Origin: CAVONV01 sp963697355
GTDB lineage: Bacteria; Acidobacteriota; Vicinamibacteria; Marinacidobacterales; DATDRI01
Assembly (NCBI GenBank): GCA_963697355.1
Contig: CAVONV010000002.1
Location: 186,001 to 250,000, forward strand
Direction of reading: 5' to 3'
DNA length: 64,000 bases
Below the pieces are notes generated by a model. The model was given only the letters and a program-made list of their open reading frames with translations, did no database searches and was not told the DNA's origin. A program made the position numbers and the translations under genes. Below are positions 16,075 through 25,995 of the stretch, in pieces (the stretch's first letter is position 1; each line of letters opens with the position of its first letter).

Positions 16075-18702
16075 CTAGTTGAGGGTGAGCATCCAGATGT
16101 CGGCTTCATATGAGCTACGAGTGAAATAAAGCGTCTTACCGTCGGGGGAGACCGTAGCGACACGGACCTGATCCGGTGAAAGAGACATAATCTCGCCGAC
16201 ACTTCCTGACTCGATATCCGCGATGTGAAGTGCTTCTTCTCCTGAGACAAGCAAGCGCCGGCTGTCAGGGAGCCATGAAGGCGCTCCAAGAGGTGCCATA
16301 CCTGGAAGCTCCCGGTATTGACGCAATTCCAGCGAGTAAGCGACTATCCTGTAGTTTGGCTCCGTAACGCCGACAAGCCAGCAGCCGTCGGGAGACCACA
16401 ATAACGCATGATACTGTTCCCCATCCTCATTGATCGGAGGCAAGGCCTCGGGCGTTTGTTCCTCCCAAGCTTTGTTGGGATCGAAGATGTAGGAGTTTTG
16501 GCCCTCGTAGTCCCAACACGACATACGCAGCCCATCCGGCGACCAAGCGGGATGTGTGAGACGATGATCCGGTGTCTCGGTGATTTGCCGCAACTCACTT
16601 CCGTCGGGACGGATGGTCCAGATGTCCGTGCTTCCTCCCCGGTTGGAATAAAAGGCAATTCTCTCTCCGTCCGGAGACCACCTAGGAAACCTATCATAGT
16701 AGAGATCATTGGTGAGTTGGCGGCGGCCTTTGCCGTCCGTCCGCGTAACGAAGATGTCGTGTTGATTTCCGCCTGAATGAAAGGCAAGCCACGCGCCGTC
16801 TGGTGAAACATCTGGACCGATCGTCTGCCTCGAACCGGGTATCACCGGTACCGATTCCCCTTCGACCGTACCCGTGGTGGAGTCGAAGCCCGCCTTCCAT
16901 ATGTTGGATGACAGCACATACTCAACATACGCAAGGTGCTTTCCATCCTTGGCGAAGCTCAGATGCCGATGGGAAGAGGACGCACCCGTTGTGACGGATT
17001 CAGGTTGTCCAAGCACCTCTCCCGTTTCCTCGTCGATCCGGACTCGCCAGAGGTTCATGCTGCCGCCGCGGTTACTCGCAAAGTAAATGTGCTTTCCGTC
17101 CGGAGACCAGACAGGACTCCAATCGATATATGCGTCGTTCGTGACCGGGATCGCATCTCCACCGATTGCGGGAATGGTCCATATATCTCTCTGACCGCCG
17201 GTTTCGGTTGAGGCCCAGTAAGCTATACGGACACCGCTGGGAGACCAACTGGGTTGCACACTGTCTCTGTTGGTGACGAGCCGTTTCTCGGCCGTCGCGA
17301 TGTTTACCGCCCAGAGCTGACTGCTGGAGAATCGGCCGTAACCCCCACGCACTCCTTCGTCAATTGCACAGGCGATCTCTTTCCCATCCGGAGACCATGC
17401 CGGGTTATAGCCGAAGTCCGTCAGACGCCTGACGGACTCCCCTGTTGCCCCCATCAGAAATATGCCTCCGCCGTCACGCTCGGAACGGAAGGCAATGAGC
17501 TCACCGTCAGGTGAGAATGCGGGCTGTGTGTCATCGGCGGGAGAATTCTCGGTAAGGTTGAAGATCCGCTCTCCGCCAACGCGCTTCAAGTAAATGTCCC
17601 AGTTTCCTGTTTGCATGTTGGTGTAGACGACGTTATCGCCGTCCGGCGACAGACTTGGAAACCACTCCGGCCCGGGCTGGGAGGTGAGCTGGGTTAGGGT
17701 TCCTTCTATCGGTGCTGCTTGGGATTCGCTGGTGTCTTGCCCTCCTCTCATGAGGAGATATGTGACGGCAGCCGTAGCGACGATGGCCACTGCGATACCC
17801 ACCATCCACTTGACGGGTCGCGACGGCTGAGCTGCTCTCTCGAAGACCTCGCCCGATTCCACATCCTGCTTCAGCTCCTCGAGCTCGTTTCGCAAGTCGA
17901 GGGCGGACTGATAGCGGCGCGTGGGGTCCTTGGCCAGACAGCGCTTGATGATCTTCGCCAGGATGTGAGGGCGGTCTGGATTGATTTCCGTGACCGAGGT
18001 CGGTGTATCCTTCATGATCGACGAGAGGATCGAAACCGTGGTGTCTCCCTTGAAGGGACGCTCACCCGTCGCCATCTCGTAGAGAATGATGCCCATCGAG
18101 AAGATATCCGAGCGGTGATCAATCGATTTGCCTTCCGCCTGCTCCGGCGACATGTACGCCACGGTGCCCAGAATCCGGCCTTCTTGCGTAGCGGACTTCG
18201 TTGGAAGCTCGCTCGCGCCCTCCTGGGCAAGCTCCTGCTTCAGCTTCGCTAAGCCGAAGTCGAGGATTTTGAGCCGGCCCTCTTCGTTCACCATGAGATT
18301 GTCGGGCTTCAGGTCGCGGTGGGTGATGCCTTGCTCATGAGCCGTACTCACCGCATCGGCCAGCGGAATGGCAATCTCGAGGAACTTGTTGAGAGCTAGG
18401 CCCTTTTTGGGAATGAGCTCGGTGAGTGTCTTCCCCTTCACCAACTCCATCGTGATGAAGTGAACGCCCTCGGTTTCCTCGACCGAGTGGATGGTGACGA
18501 TGTTCGGATGATTGAGAGCCGCAATCGCCTGGGCTTCACGCTCGAACCGGTGACGGCGTTCCTCCGTGGCCATCTCCGGCGGGAGAATCTTGAGCGCTAC
18601 ATTCCTGTGGAGCTTGGTGTCCTCAGCGACGTAGACCTCGCCCATCCCGCCGCTTCCGAGCTTTTCGAGGATCCGGTAGTGAGAAAGGTCCTTGCCGATC
18701 AT
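16075..18702 (-). CDS. membrane Ser/Thr protein kinase with PD40 beta-propeller
   Basis: 875 aa, intact. Glycine loop GSGGMGEVYVA (from residue 16), Lys38 in VALKILP, HRD at 128-130 (GITHRDLKPDNLMVNEEG), DFG at 148-150, APE region TVAYMSPEQAEGK. After the kinase domain a juxtamembrane linker and one span (WMVGIAVAIVATAAVTYLLM) lead to an external propeller of TolB/PD40 blades, many with the WSPDG motif. A role as a one-component sensor kinase is inferred from this layout. GAGGAG precedes the ATG. It starts 2 nt after its degenerate tandem copy and ends the three-kinase operon. Confidence 0.93.
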   Translation of the reverse strand: MIGKDLSHYRILEKLGSGGMGEVYVAEDTKLHRNVALKILPPEMATEERRHRFEREAQAIAALNHPNIVTIHSVEETEGVHFITMELVKGKTLTELIPKKGLALNKFLEIAIPLADAVSTAHEQGITHRDLKPDNLMVNEEGRLKILDFGLAKLKQELAQEGASELPTKSATQEGRILGTVAYMSPEQAEGKSIDHRSDIFSMGIILYEMATGERPFKGDTTVSILSSIMKDTPTSVTEINPDRPHILAKIIKRCLAKDPTRRYQSALDLRNELEELKQDVESGEVFERAAQPSRPVKWMVGIAVAIVATAAVTYLLMRGGQDTSESQAAPIEGTLTQLTSQPGPEWFPSLSPDGDNVVYTNMQTGNWDIYLKRVGGERIFNLTENSPADDTQPAFSPDGELIAFRSERDGGGIFLMGATGESVRRLTDFGYNPAWSPDGKEIACAIDEGVRGGYGRFSSSQLWAVNIATAEKRLVTNRDSVQPSWSPSGVRIAYWASTETGGQRDIWTIPAIGGDAIPVTNDAYIDWSPVWSPDGKHIYFASNRGGSMNLWRVRIDEETGEVLGQPESVTTGASSSHRHLSFAKDGKHLAYVEYVLSSNIWKAGFDSTTGTVEGESVPVIPGSRQTIGPDVSPDGAWLAFHSGGNQHDIFVTRTDGKGRRQLTNDLYYDRFPRWSPDGERIAFYSNRGGSTDIWTIRPDGSELRQITETPDHRLTHPAWSPDGLRMSCWDYEGQNSYIFDPNKAWEEQTPEALPPINEDGEQYHALLWSPDGCWLVGVTEPNYRIVAYSLELRQYRELPGMAPLGAPSWLPDSRRLLVSGEEALHIADIESGSVGEIMSLSPDQVRVATVSPDGKTLYFTRSSYEADIWMLTLN

Positions 18703-18704
18703 TA

Positions 18705-21345
18705 TTACTGCTCCTCGTTGAGGCTGAGCATCCAGATGTCGGCTTCAAATGAGCGGCGGGCAAAATAGAGCGTTTGACCGTCGGGGGAGACCGTAGCTGG
18801 TAGAATCCAGATCCGGAGAGAGGGAGAGGATTTCGCGGACAGTGCCTGATTCGATATCCGCAACGTGCAAGGTCCTCTCCGAATACTAGAAGACGCCGGC
18901 TGTCAGGGAACCAGAGGGCAGTCCAATACCGTAGTAAGCTCCCGGTATTGACGCGATTCCAGAGAGTAAACGACGATCCTAGGGGGAGGAGCTGGCTCCG
19001 CCCAGCCGGCAAGCCAGTGCCCATCGGGAGACCACAAAGCAGGCATGAAACCTCTCCCCTTTATCGTTGATCGGAGGCAGGGCTTCGGGCGTTTGTTTCT
19101 GCCAAGCTTTGTCGATATCGAAGATGTAGGAATTTAGCTCCTCGAAGTCCCAACACGACATACGTAGTCCGTCCGGAGACCAAGCGGGATGTCCGAGTCG
19201 ACGATCCGGGGTCTCGGTGAGTTGCCGTAGATCACTTCCGTCCGGACGGATGGTCCAGATGTCCGTGCTTCCACCCCGGTCGAGTAGAATGCAATTTTCT
19301 CACCGTCCGGAGACCACCGAGGTAAATCGATCATTGTAGAATTATTGGTGAGCTGGCGGCGGCCTGTGCCGTCGTCCGCATGACGGAGATGTCCTCTTGA
19401 TTTCCGCCTAAAGCAAAGCGCCAGCCAATCGCCGTCCGGCGAGACATCTGGACCAAGTTTGTTTCGAACCGGGTATCAACGGTACCGGTTCACCTTCAAC
19501 GGTACCCGTGGTGGGATCGAAGGCCACCTTCCATATGTTGCGTGACCGTACCTACTCAACGTACACAGGTGCTTTCCATCTTCGGCGAAGCTCAAGTGCC
19601 GATGGGAAGCGGACGCGCCCGTTGTGACGGATTCAGGTTGTCCAAGCACCTCTCCCGTTTCCTCGTCGACACGGACTCGCCAGAGGTTCATGCTGCCGCC
19701 GCGGTTACTCGCGAAGTAGATGTGCTTTCCGTCCGGAGACCAGATCGGATTCCAATCGATATGTGCGTCGTTCGTAACTGGGATCGCATCTCCCCCGCAG
19801 TGCGGGAATGGTCCAGATATTTCTCTGACCGCCGGTTTCTGTTGAGGCCCAATAAGCTATCCGCACACCGCCGGGAGACCAGCTTGGCTGCATACTATCT
19901 CTTTCGGTGATGAGCCGTTTCTCGGCCGTCGCGATGTTTACCGCCCATAGCTGACTGCTGGAGAATCGGCCGGTACCTCCAAATATTCCTTCTTCGGTCG
20001 CACACGCGATCTCGTTCCCATCCGGAGACCAGGCCGGGTTGTAGCCGAAGTCCGTGAGCCGTCTCACCGACTCACCCGTCGCTCCCATCAGGAATATGCC
20101 TCCACCGTCACGCTCGGAGCGGAAGGCAATGAGCTCCCCGTCAGGTGAGAATGCGGGTTGTTTGTCATCAGCTGGGGAGTCCTCCGTCAGGTTGATGACC
20201 CGCTCGCCGCCGACTCGCTTCAGATAGATGTCCCAGCTTCCAGATTCGCATATTCGTGTAGACGAGGTTGTCGCCGTCCGGCGACAGACTTGGAAACCAC
20301 TCCGGCGCCGGGCTGGGAGGTGAGCTGGGTTAGGGTTCCTTCTATCGGTGCTGCTTGGGATTCGCTGGTGTCTTGCCCTCCTCTCGTGAGGAGATATGTG
20401 ACAGCAGCCGTCGCGACAATGGCCACCGCGATACCTATCATCCACTTAACGGGTTGCGAGCTGTCGGAATCGCTCTTTCGAAGACCTCGCCCGATTCCAC
20501 CTCCTGCTTCAGCTCCCTCAACTCGTTGCGCAGGTCTTTGGCGGCTTGCAGGCGGTCCTCGGGATTCTTGGCTAAACATCGCCTGATGAGCTTCGCCACA
20601 TCACGGGGAAGATCCGATCGCAAATCGGTGACGGAAGCAGGCGTGTCCCTCAGAATCGAGGACATGATGGATGCTTTCGTGTCGCCTTGGAAGGGTCGCT
20701 CCCCGGTGGCCATCTCATAGAGAAGGATGCCGATGGAGAAGATGTCCGAGCGGTGGTCCACCGTCTTACCTTCAGCCTGCTCGGGGCTCATGTAAGCGAC
20801 TGTCCCCAGAATTCTTCCTTCCTCGGTCCGGTGCTCGGTGGGAAGCTCGCTGCCCGGAGCCTCCGCTGCGACCTCTTGCTCGAGCTTCGCGAGTCCGAAG
20901 TCGAGGATCTTCAGTCTTCCGTCGTCGCTCACTATAAGGTTATCGGGCTTGAGGTCGCGTGGGTGATGCCTCGCTCATGAGCCGTACTCACCGCATCGGC
21001 AAGAGGAATGGCAATCTCGAGGAGCTTGTTGAGAGCTAGGCCCTTTTTAGGAATGAGCTCTGTCAGTGTCTTCCCTTCCACCAACTCGATCGTGATGAAG
21101 TGAACGCCATCGGCTTCCTCGACCGAGTGGATGGTGACGATGTTCGGATGATTGAGGGCCGCCACTGCCTTGGCTTCCCGCTCGAACCGCGCGCGCCGCT
21201 CGGGAGACTCCGCCATCTTCTGCGGCAGGACTTTGAGCGCCACCTGGCGGCCGAGCTTCGTGTCCTCGGCGACATAGACGTCCCCCATGCCGCCGCTTCC
21301 GAGCTTTTCGAGGATCTTGTAGTGAGAGAGCGTTTTGCCGATCAT
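18705..21345 (-). pseudogene. Ser/Thr kinase with PD40 propeller, degenerate tandem copy
   Basis: It begins at ATG 21345 with a good kinase N-lobe (KLGSGGMGDVYVAEDTKLGR, VALKVLP). Loss of one C in the catalytic loop turns HRDLKPDN into HATSSPITL and a stop. Other frames then continue in order: LKILDFGLAKLEQEVA, YMSPEQAEGKTVDHR, the span near WMIGIAVAIVATAAVTYLL, propeller blades (LWAVNIATAEKRLI, NLWRVRVDEETGEVLG), and the end EADIWMLSLNEEQ with a TAA at 18705. I count at least six frame changes. Protein blocks are near-identical to the intact copy at 16075-18702, so the duplication is recent and this copy is decaying or badly sequenced. Confidence 0.85.
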
Positions 21346-21349
21346 GATC

Positions 21350-23734
21350 TCACTCGGGGAAATTCAAGCGCCGCATGATGTCCTGGAAGCGCGGGTCGGA
21401 ACGGGCGAAATCCCAGTTGGTATCGATCTTCAAAGTCCCCAACATGATGATATCGCGCTCCGCGTAAGCTCTTTCCAGCCAGTGAAGAGCTTCCTCTTTG
21501 CGTTCTGCTAATGCGTAATAAAAGGCTATGAAGTAGGGTTTGACGTATTTTCGTTTCGATCGCTCTGCCAACTCTTGGGCTAACGCCAGCCTGGCTCCCT
21601 GCAAGCCTGATTTCGCGTAGCCTTGATCCATGGCCTCAGCGACGCGGGTGTCTCCAAACATCACAGAGACAGCTTTTTTCCCCGCTTCAAAGGCTTCCTT
21701 GTCCATGCCCTTTTGCCTGTAGGCAAGTGCGAGGGTAGTTTGAGGTCGATGAAAATCAGGCGCTAATTCGAGCATCTTCATGGATTGCTCGATCGCTTCA
21801 TCGTACCGTCCCAAATGGATTAGATGTGTCGCGAGATCGGCGCTGACGCGTAGTGAGAGCGGATCCAATTCCAGGGCTCGCTTGGCTTCAGCCAATCCTT
21901 CGTCCTGTTGCCCGATACTTTTTAGATAAAGGCCGTAGCTACCGTGCGCTTCCGCGTCGCCGGGATTCAGTTCGATCGCTTTTCTAAACTCTTGTTCAGC
22001 AGCAGCCCAATCCAATGCGGACCATCGAACGAAGCCCAGAGTCGTACGTGCTGAAGCGTCCGTGTCATCCAGCTCGACAGCCTTCAGCGCCGCCTCTTCC
22101 GCCTTGGCCATGGCATCGCCTGGAGGGGAGTAACCCCAGCCAGCAAGATATAGATAGGCAAAGGCCAGCCCTGAGTAGCCCCCCGCATAGCTCGGATCGA
22201 TCTCGATCGCCCTCTGGAAGTACCCGATGGCTTTCTGGACTTCTTCGGGAGACGCTTTTTCCACGTGGTAGCGTCCTCTGAGGTAAGCCTCGTGAGCTTC
22301 CGAATTGACCGGTCGGTCGCGGGAGAGGAGGGTCACCTCCTGCGCCGTCAATTTGACCTTGATTTCCTGGGCAATCGCCCGGGCTACCTCACTCTGTAGG
22401 GTGAGCACCTCCCGCAGGTCGCGCTCGTAGCTCTCGGACCAAACATGTTGATCGGTACCGGCTTCGATGAGCTGCGCCGTAATCCGCACGCGGTCGCCGG
22501 CTCGCATCACCGAGCCTTCCACAACACCTTCGACGTTCAATTCTCGAGCGATCTCGGGCAGAGGTTTGTCCGTCCCCTTGTAACGCATGGCGGACGTTCG
22601 GGAAATCACTTTGATGGCGCTGATCTTCGCCAAGTCAGAAGTCAACACTTCTGTCATCCCATCTGCGAAATACTCCTGGTCCGGGTCGCCGGAGAGGTTG
22701 TCCAGAGGAAGCACCACCAGCGATTCAATGCGTGGACTCGTGCTGTCCGGCGAGCGGTCCAACAATCCGCCCATGTACAGTCCGACAAGCAATCCGAGCA
22801 CCCCAATCAGGACACCCGCGATGGCCATGCGGCGAGACCTAGGACGAGGTGTTCCGGCCGGGGAATTGGATATGCCCTTCAGGTCTTTAGCCAGGTCCGA
22901 TGTTGCGGCGTAGCGATCCTCAGCATCCTTCGCGAGACAACGCTCCACGATGGCACGCAGGTGAGGAGAGAGATTCGGATGGGTGTCCGCCAGGGGCTGC
23001 GGTTCGTCCCGAAGGACAGCGGAGATCGTTTCGGCGCCGGTCTCGCGATGAAAAGCCCGCTTCCCGCTCACCATCTCATAAAGAATCGCCCCGAAAGCGA
23101 ACTGGTCCGCGCGGAAATCCACTGCCTGGCCTTTGGCCTGCTCGGGGGACATGTACCCGGCGGTTCCCATCACGACGCCGGGAGTCGTACCCCCTTTTTC
23201 CATCGTGGCCATTTCCGAGTCCGCGTTGGACCCGCCTTCGCCACGGCTTCGCCGAGGCAAGTCGGCTGTCAGCTTCGCGAGTCCGAAGTCCAAGATCTTC
23301 ACGAAGCCATCGCCAGTGATCATGATGTTCTCGGGTTTCAAATCCCGATGAACGATGCCGGCGGAGTGAGCCTTGGCTAAACCTTCAGCGATTTGCGAGG
23401 CGAGAAGGAGCAGCTTCTTTGTAGGAAGCGGACCGGCCGACAGCATCTCGCGGAGCGTTTTCCCCTCGACGAGCTCCATGGCGATGTAGGGAGTGGAATC
23501 GACGTTGTTGATCTCATAGATAGTGATGATGTTGGGATGGTTGAGAGCGGACGCGGAGCGGGCTTCTTGCTCGAAACGCCTCAACCGCTCGGGATCGGCG
23601 ACCAACGCTTGGGGTAGGACTTTGAGGGCCACCTCGCGGTCGAGCTTCAGGTCGAGGGCACGGTAGACGATCCCCATGCCACCGCGGCTGATTTCTTCGA
23701 GGACCTCGTAATGGGAGAGCGTCCGGCCGAGCAT
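21350..23734 (-). CDS. membrane Ser/Thr kinase with TolB/FlgO-like and TPR domains
   Basis: 794 aa, intact. Glycine loop SRGGMGIVYRA, VALKVLP, IVHRDLKPENIMITGDG, KILDFGLAKL, YMSPEQAKGQ. A span (MAIAGVLIGVLGLLVGLYMG) is followed by a TolB/FlgO-like module (VVLPLDNLSGDPDQEYFADG then MTEVLTSDLAKI), found in adenylate cyclase/TPR regulators. At least five TPR units follow (AIEIDPSYAGGYSGLAFAYL, AIELNPGDAEAHGSYGLYLK, LELDPLSLRVSADLATHLIH and others). First gene of the kinase operon; 4 nt separate its stop from the next ATG. AAGGAG precedes the start. Confidence 0.93.
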   Translation of the reverse strand: MLGRTLSHYEVLEEISRGGMGIVYRALDLKLDREVALKVLPQALVADPERLRRFEQEARSASALNHPNIITIYEINNVDSTPYIAMELVEGKTLREMLSAGPLPTKKLLLLASQIAEGLAKAHSAGIVHRDLKPENIMITGDGFVKILDFGLAKLTADLPRRSRGEGGSNADSEMATMEKGGTTPGVVMGTAGYMSPEQAKGQAVDFRADQFAFGAILYEMVSGKRAFHRETGAETISAVLRDEPQPLADTHPNLSPHLRAIVERCLAKDAEDRYAATSDLAKDLKGISNSPAGTPRPRSRRMAIAGVLIGVLGLLVGLYMGGLLDRSPDSTSPRIESLVVLPLDNLSGDPDQEYFADGMTEVLTSDLAKISAIKVISRTSAMRYKGTDKPLPEIARELNVEGVVEGSVMRAGDRVRITAQLIEAGTDQHVWSESYERDLREVLTLQSEVARAIAQEIKVKLTAQEVTLLSRDRPVNSEAHEAYLRGRYHVEKASPEEVQKAIGYFQRAIEIDPSYAGGYSGLAFAYLYLAGWGYSPPGDAMAKAEEAALKAVELDDTDASARTTLGFVRWSALDWAAAEQEFRKAIELNPGDAEAHGSYGLYLKSIGQQDEGLAEAKRALELDPLSLRVSADLATHLIHLGRYDEAIEQSMKMLELAPDFHRPQTTLALAYRQKGMDKEAFEAGKKAVSVMFGDTRVAEAMDQGYAKSGLQGARLALAQELAERSKRKYVKPYFIAFYYALAERKEEALHWLERAYAERDIIMLGTLKIDTNWDFARSDPRFQDIMRRLNFPE

Positions 23735-23767
23735 TCTGATCTCCTTTGCCGAACAGAAAACTCAGTC

Positions 23768-23796
23768 ATTCTATGTTGATGAGGGAAGATGTTCAA
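23768..23796 (-). promoter_or_regulatory. sigma70-type promoter of the three-kinase operon
   Basis: On the minus strand, TTGAAC (23791-23796) and TAGAAT (23768-23773) are 17 nt apart. The hexamers, spacing and downstream leader match the promoter at 14607-14635; the spacer differs. This conservation supports function. Confidence 0.65.
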
Positions 23797-23875
23797 CCGG
23801 TTGGGAGTTTCGGTTCGTACGGCGGGCTGTATTTACCTGTCAGATGGGTTTATCGCTGAGTCGCGCCCGGCAGGG

Positions 23876-24310
23876 CTACCGAGCTTCGAGTGGATGAGAC
23901 CACCGCAGGCCTTCGAATCGGGAGAAATCACTGTCCGTGGTGATCAACTCGCATCCGTGTTCGATGGCGAGAGCGGCCAAGTAAGCGTCGGTTACCAACG
24001 GACCCTTGATTTTGGCGCGCTGACAGAGATCGACGAAAATCTCCCAATGTCGGTGCGTCGGAAGAACGACGACGGATTGTGGCCATCGCACGAGACGACT
24101 GCAAAACTCGAGCGCTTTTTCCATTGGAGTCGCTGGAGTGAAGATCTTAGGGCTCGTCACGATTCGTAGAAAACCACTCATCACAATTTCAGATAGCGCG
24201 AAGGGCTCGGGACCTTTGGCGACGCGCTTCAGCCAAGCCGCGTAGAGGTCGTGCTCGGGAGCATCCTCTCGGTGGGCGTAAATAAGGACATTGACATCAG
24301 GGAGTTGCAT
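23876..24310 (-). CDS. VapC-type PIN-domain ribonuclease toxin
   Basis: 144 aa. The PIN fold acids are visible: Asp5 in LPDVNVLIYAH, Glu in LSEIVMSGFLR, Asp in LVTDAYLAALAIEHG and Asp in ELITTDSDFSRF. VapC toxins cut specific RNAs, often initiator tRNA or 23S rRNA. The gene starts 3 nt after the ribbon-helix-helix antitoxin stop. The length and TSPKIF region fit the TA_VapC_B-like subgroup. Confidence 0.92.
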   Translation of the reverse strand: MQLPDVNVLIYAHREDAPEHDLYAAWLKRVAKGPEPFALSEIVMSGFLRIVTSPKIFTPATPMEKALEFCSRLVRWPQSVVVLPTHRHWEIFVDLCQRAKIKGPLVTDAYLAALAIEHGCELITTDSDFSRFEGLRWSHPLEAR

Positions 24311-24313
24311 GGA

Positions 24314-24577
24314 TCAGCGCTCGCGGGGCGTGTACTTTTCGAGGTCGTCTGCTGCGAGGAGGGATGACGTCTTATCGATATTGTACCTGGAGAACCGGCC
24401 GCCGGCTCCGAAAGTCACCAGCTCAAACTCAACGGGCTCATGGGCCTCAGGCGGCTTACGGTTCATCATGACCTTCACCGCTTCTTCAATCAGCCTGCTC
24501 ACCGTCGAGCCGGTCTCCGCAGCCCGTTCCTTTAGTTTGGCGAGAAGGTTGTGCTCGATACTGATCGTCGTTCTCAT
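24314..24577 (-). CDS. ribbon-helix-helix antitoxin (VapB-type)
   Basis: About 87 aa from the ATG at 24577, chosen because MRTTISIEHNLLAKLKERA is the standard RHH start (an alternative start lies six codons upstream). The strand-helix-helix (TISIEHNLLAKLKE, TVSRLIEEAVKVMM) binds operator DNA as a dimer. The tail (FSRYNIDKTSSLLAADDLEK) would block the VapC partner. An AT-rich patch with repeated TGCAT (24596-24612) lies just upstream and could be the operator. Confidence 0.85.
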   Translation of the reverse strand: MRTTISIEHNLLAKLKERAAETGSTVSRLIEEAVKVMMNRKPPEAHEPVEFELVTFGAGGRFSRYNIDKTSSLLAADDLEKYTPRER

Positions 24578-24630
24578 GATGCGTAAGCATACCATATATG
24601 CATCAATGCATCAAAGCGGTATGCAGGTGC

Positions 24631-24668
24631 GTCAAGAATCCTGTAATGACCCAGCTTTTTGCCGATCG
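24631..24668 (-). pseudogene. possible kinase start-codon-region scar
   Basis: A 13-codon stretch reads TIGKKLGHYRILD, closely resembling the first residues of the kinases here (MIGKxLSHYxILE). It is followed by unrelated sequence and has no ATG. Length is too short for certainty; it may be a leftover of another kinase copy. Confidence 0.3.
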
Positions 24669-24744
24669 TGGTCTCAACTCGGGGGTTCTAGGCGGAGGCA
24701 TTCAAGCGGTTGTGAAGAAGAGTCGAGTCAAACGGAAGTGAACA

Positions 24745-25182
24745 TCAGGGAACGTGAATCACTTCATTTCCTTCTGGCCAAACACGTTCGAAATCCCCAG
24801 GATTGAACGTCAGCAATCGGTCGGCCGCCGACTTCTGTGCTACTTTGGCGATCAACGCATCGTAAATGCTCCCGCCGGTAATACCTCTTTCCGATAGATC
24901 TTTTGTCACCGAGCGATAGTCCGTCGTCGAGAGCGATGTGATGGTTGCGGGCGTTTCGACATTATCACGAATGAGGCGCGCTGCTGTTCCCGTGGTGATC
25001 TTGGGACGGGTTGGAAGTCTCGTCAAAACCGCGTAGAGCTCGGCCAAGGTATGCGTACAGACGATGAATCCAATTTCCTCGGCTTTGGCCTTTTTCAGCC
25101 AGAAGAGGGCTCGATCATGCTGCGGGTGTGCTTCGACCATGCCTGCCACGAGGACCGACGTATCGAAGACTACTTGCATCAT
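24745..25182 (-). CDS. VapC-type PIN-domain ribonuclease toxin
   Basis: 145 aa. PIN acids: Asp8 in VVFDTSVLVAGM, Glu in HTLAELYAVLTRL, Asp in GGSIYDALIAKVA, and the final LLTFNPGDFERVW. The ATGATG start overlaps the stop of the AbrB-type antitoxin. It belongs to the PIN group paired with AbrB/MazE-like rather than RHH antitoxins. Second of three adjacent TA modules. Confidence 0.92.
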   Translation of the reverse strand: MMQVVFDTSVLVAGMVEAHPQHDRALFWLKKAKAEEIGFIVCTHTLAELYAVLTRLPTRPKITTGTAARLIRDNVETPATITSLSTTDYRSVTKDLSERGITGGSIYDALIAKVAQKSAADRLLTFNPGDFERVWPEGNEVIHVP

Positions 25183-25445
25183 TTCTTGGTAGCGGACACC
25201 AGGTCTAGCCGTTCCTCGCGTTGTTTTCGAACAGCCTCCGAGAGATCTCCCAAGGAGGCGCCTGAGAATACAAGGACCCCTTCTTTGTTCACCAAGTGGG
25301 GCTCATCATGAAGAGGACTGATGAGGATGCCATCATCGCGGGATTCGACTTTTAGAGGATCACCGGGTGAAAGGCCCAACTCCGCCCGTACTTTTTTGGG
25401 GATGACCACTCGACCAAAGCGGTCCAAAGTCGTTTTCGAGTCCAT
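25179..25445 (-). CDS. AbrB/MazE-like (SpoVT-AbrB) antitoxin
   Basis: About 88 aa from ATG 25445, where MDSKTTLDRFGRVVIPKKVR and AELGLSPGDPLKV form the swapped-hairpin AbrB DNA-binding fold. The tail (GVLVFSGASLGDLSEAVRKQ) would contact the PIN toxin. The start was placed at this Met because upstream codons run through the operator-like repeats. Overlaps vapC by 4 nt. Confidence 0.87.
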   Translation of the reverse strand: MDSKTTLDRFGRVVIPKKVRAELGLSPGDPLKVESRDDGILISPLHDEPHLVNKEGVLVFSGASLGDLSEAVRKQREERLDLVSATKK

Positions 25446-25489
25446 AATTGCCAGTATATCATGGTCATTGCCAAAAAATAATGGCAATT
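25446..25489. promoter_or_regulatory. operator-like repeats before the AbrB/VapC pair
   Basis: An inverted pair aattgcca (25446-25453) and tggcaatt (25482-25489) encloses a third half-site attgcca (25467-25473). It ends at the antitoxin ATG. AbrB-type antitoxins usually repress their own operon, so this is a likely binding site. TATACT on the minus strand within it could serve as a -10. Confidence 0.5.
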
Positions 25490-25581
25490 CTGATTGGAAG
25501 AGCACCGGCCCCGAAGCCGCAAAGGCTTCGGGGCGTTAGTCAACCGGCTACAGTAGGACTTTGTGGGTGTTTCAGACGATG

Positions 25582-25995
25582 TCAGGCGCTTTCTTTCAGG
25601 ACAAATTCTCTTTCCGGATCGACTGCCCTCAACAGTTCTGCCAGCTTGTCGACCGTCGGAATCGCCCGCCCCTGTTCATAGCGAGCGTAAGCGTTACGGG
25701 ACTTCAATCCCAAGCGCTCGGAAACATCTGCCAATGACAACCCTCGCATTTGTCGTTGACGCTTCAGCAAGAATGCGATCAACGCTCCCTGATCTCGTGA
25801 GCCCACCTCGAAATACTCACCCTTGCTCGGGTAAATTTCGACCTCGAAGTCGCTCATATTTGCCATTTCCTCAATGGCATCCTTGACGGCTTCATAGGCC
25901 CCGCGTTTGGTGCGTCCTTGCGTGTACACGCCTAACACCGCGACTTCGATCGCCCACCACTTCCCTGTTTTGAAAACCTTTCCCTCGAACCTCAC
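25582..25995 (-). CDS. HicB-like antitoxin with XRE-type HTH
   Basis: 137 aa from a GTG at 25995 that overlaps the hicA stop (GTGA). The N-terminal half is HicB-like (KWWAIEVAVLGVYTQGRTKR, GAYEAVKDAIEEMA). The C-terminal half is a helix-turn-helix (MRGLSLADVSERLGLKSRNAY, then ARYEQGRAIPTVDKLAELL). The HTH would bind the operon promoter and the N-terminal domain would cap HicA. The order hicA-hicB is the classical one. Confidence 0.87.
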   Translation of the reverse strand: MRFEGKVFKTGKWWAIEVAVLGVYTQGRTKRGAYEAVKDAIEEMANMSDFEVEIYPSKGEYFEVGSRDQGALIAFLLKRQRQMRGLSLADVSERLGLKSRNAYARYEQGRAIPTVDKLAELLRAVDPEREFVLKESA

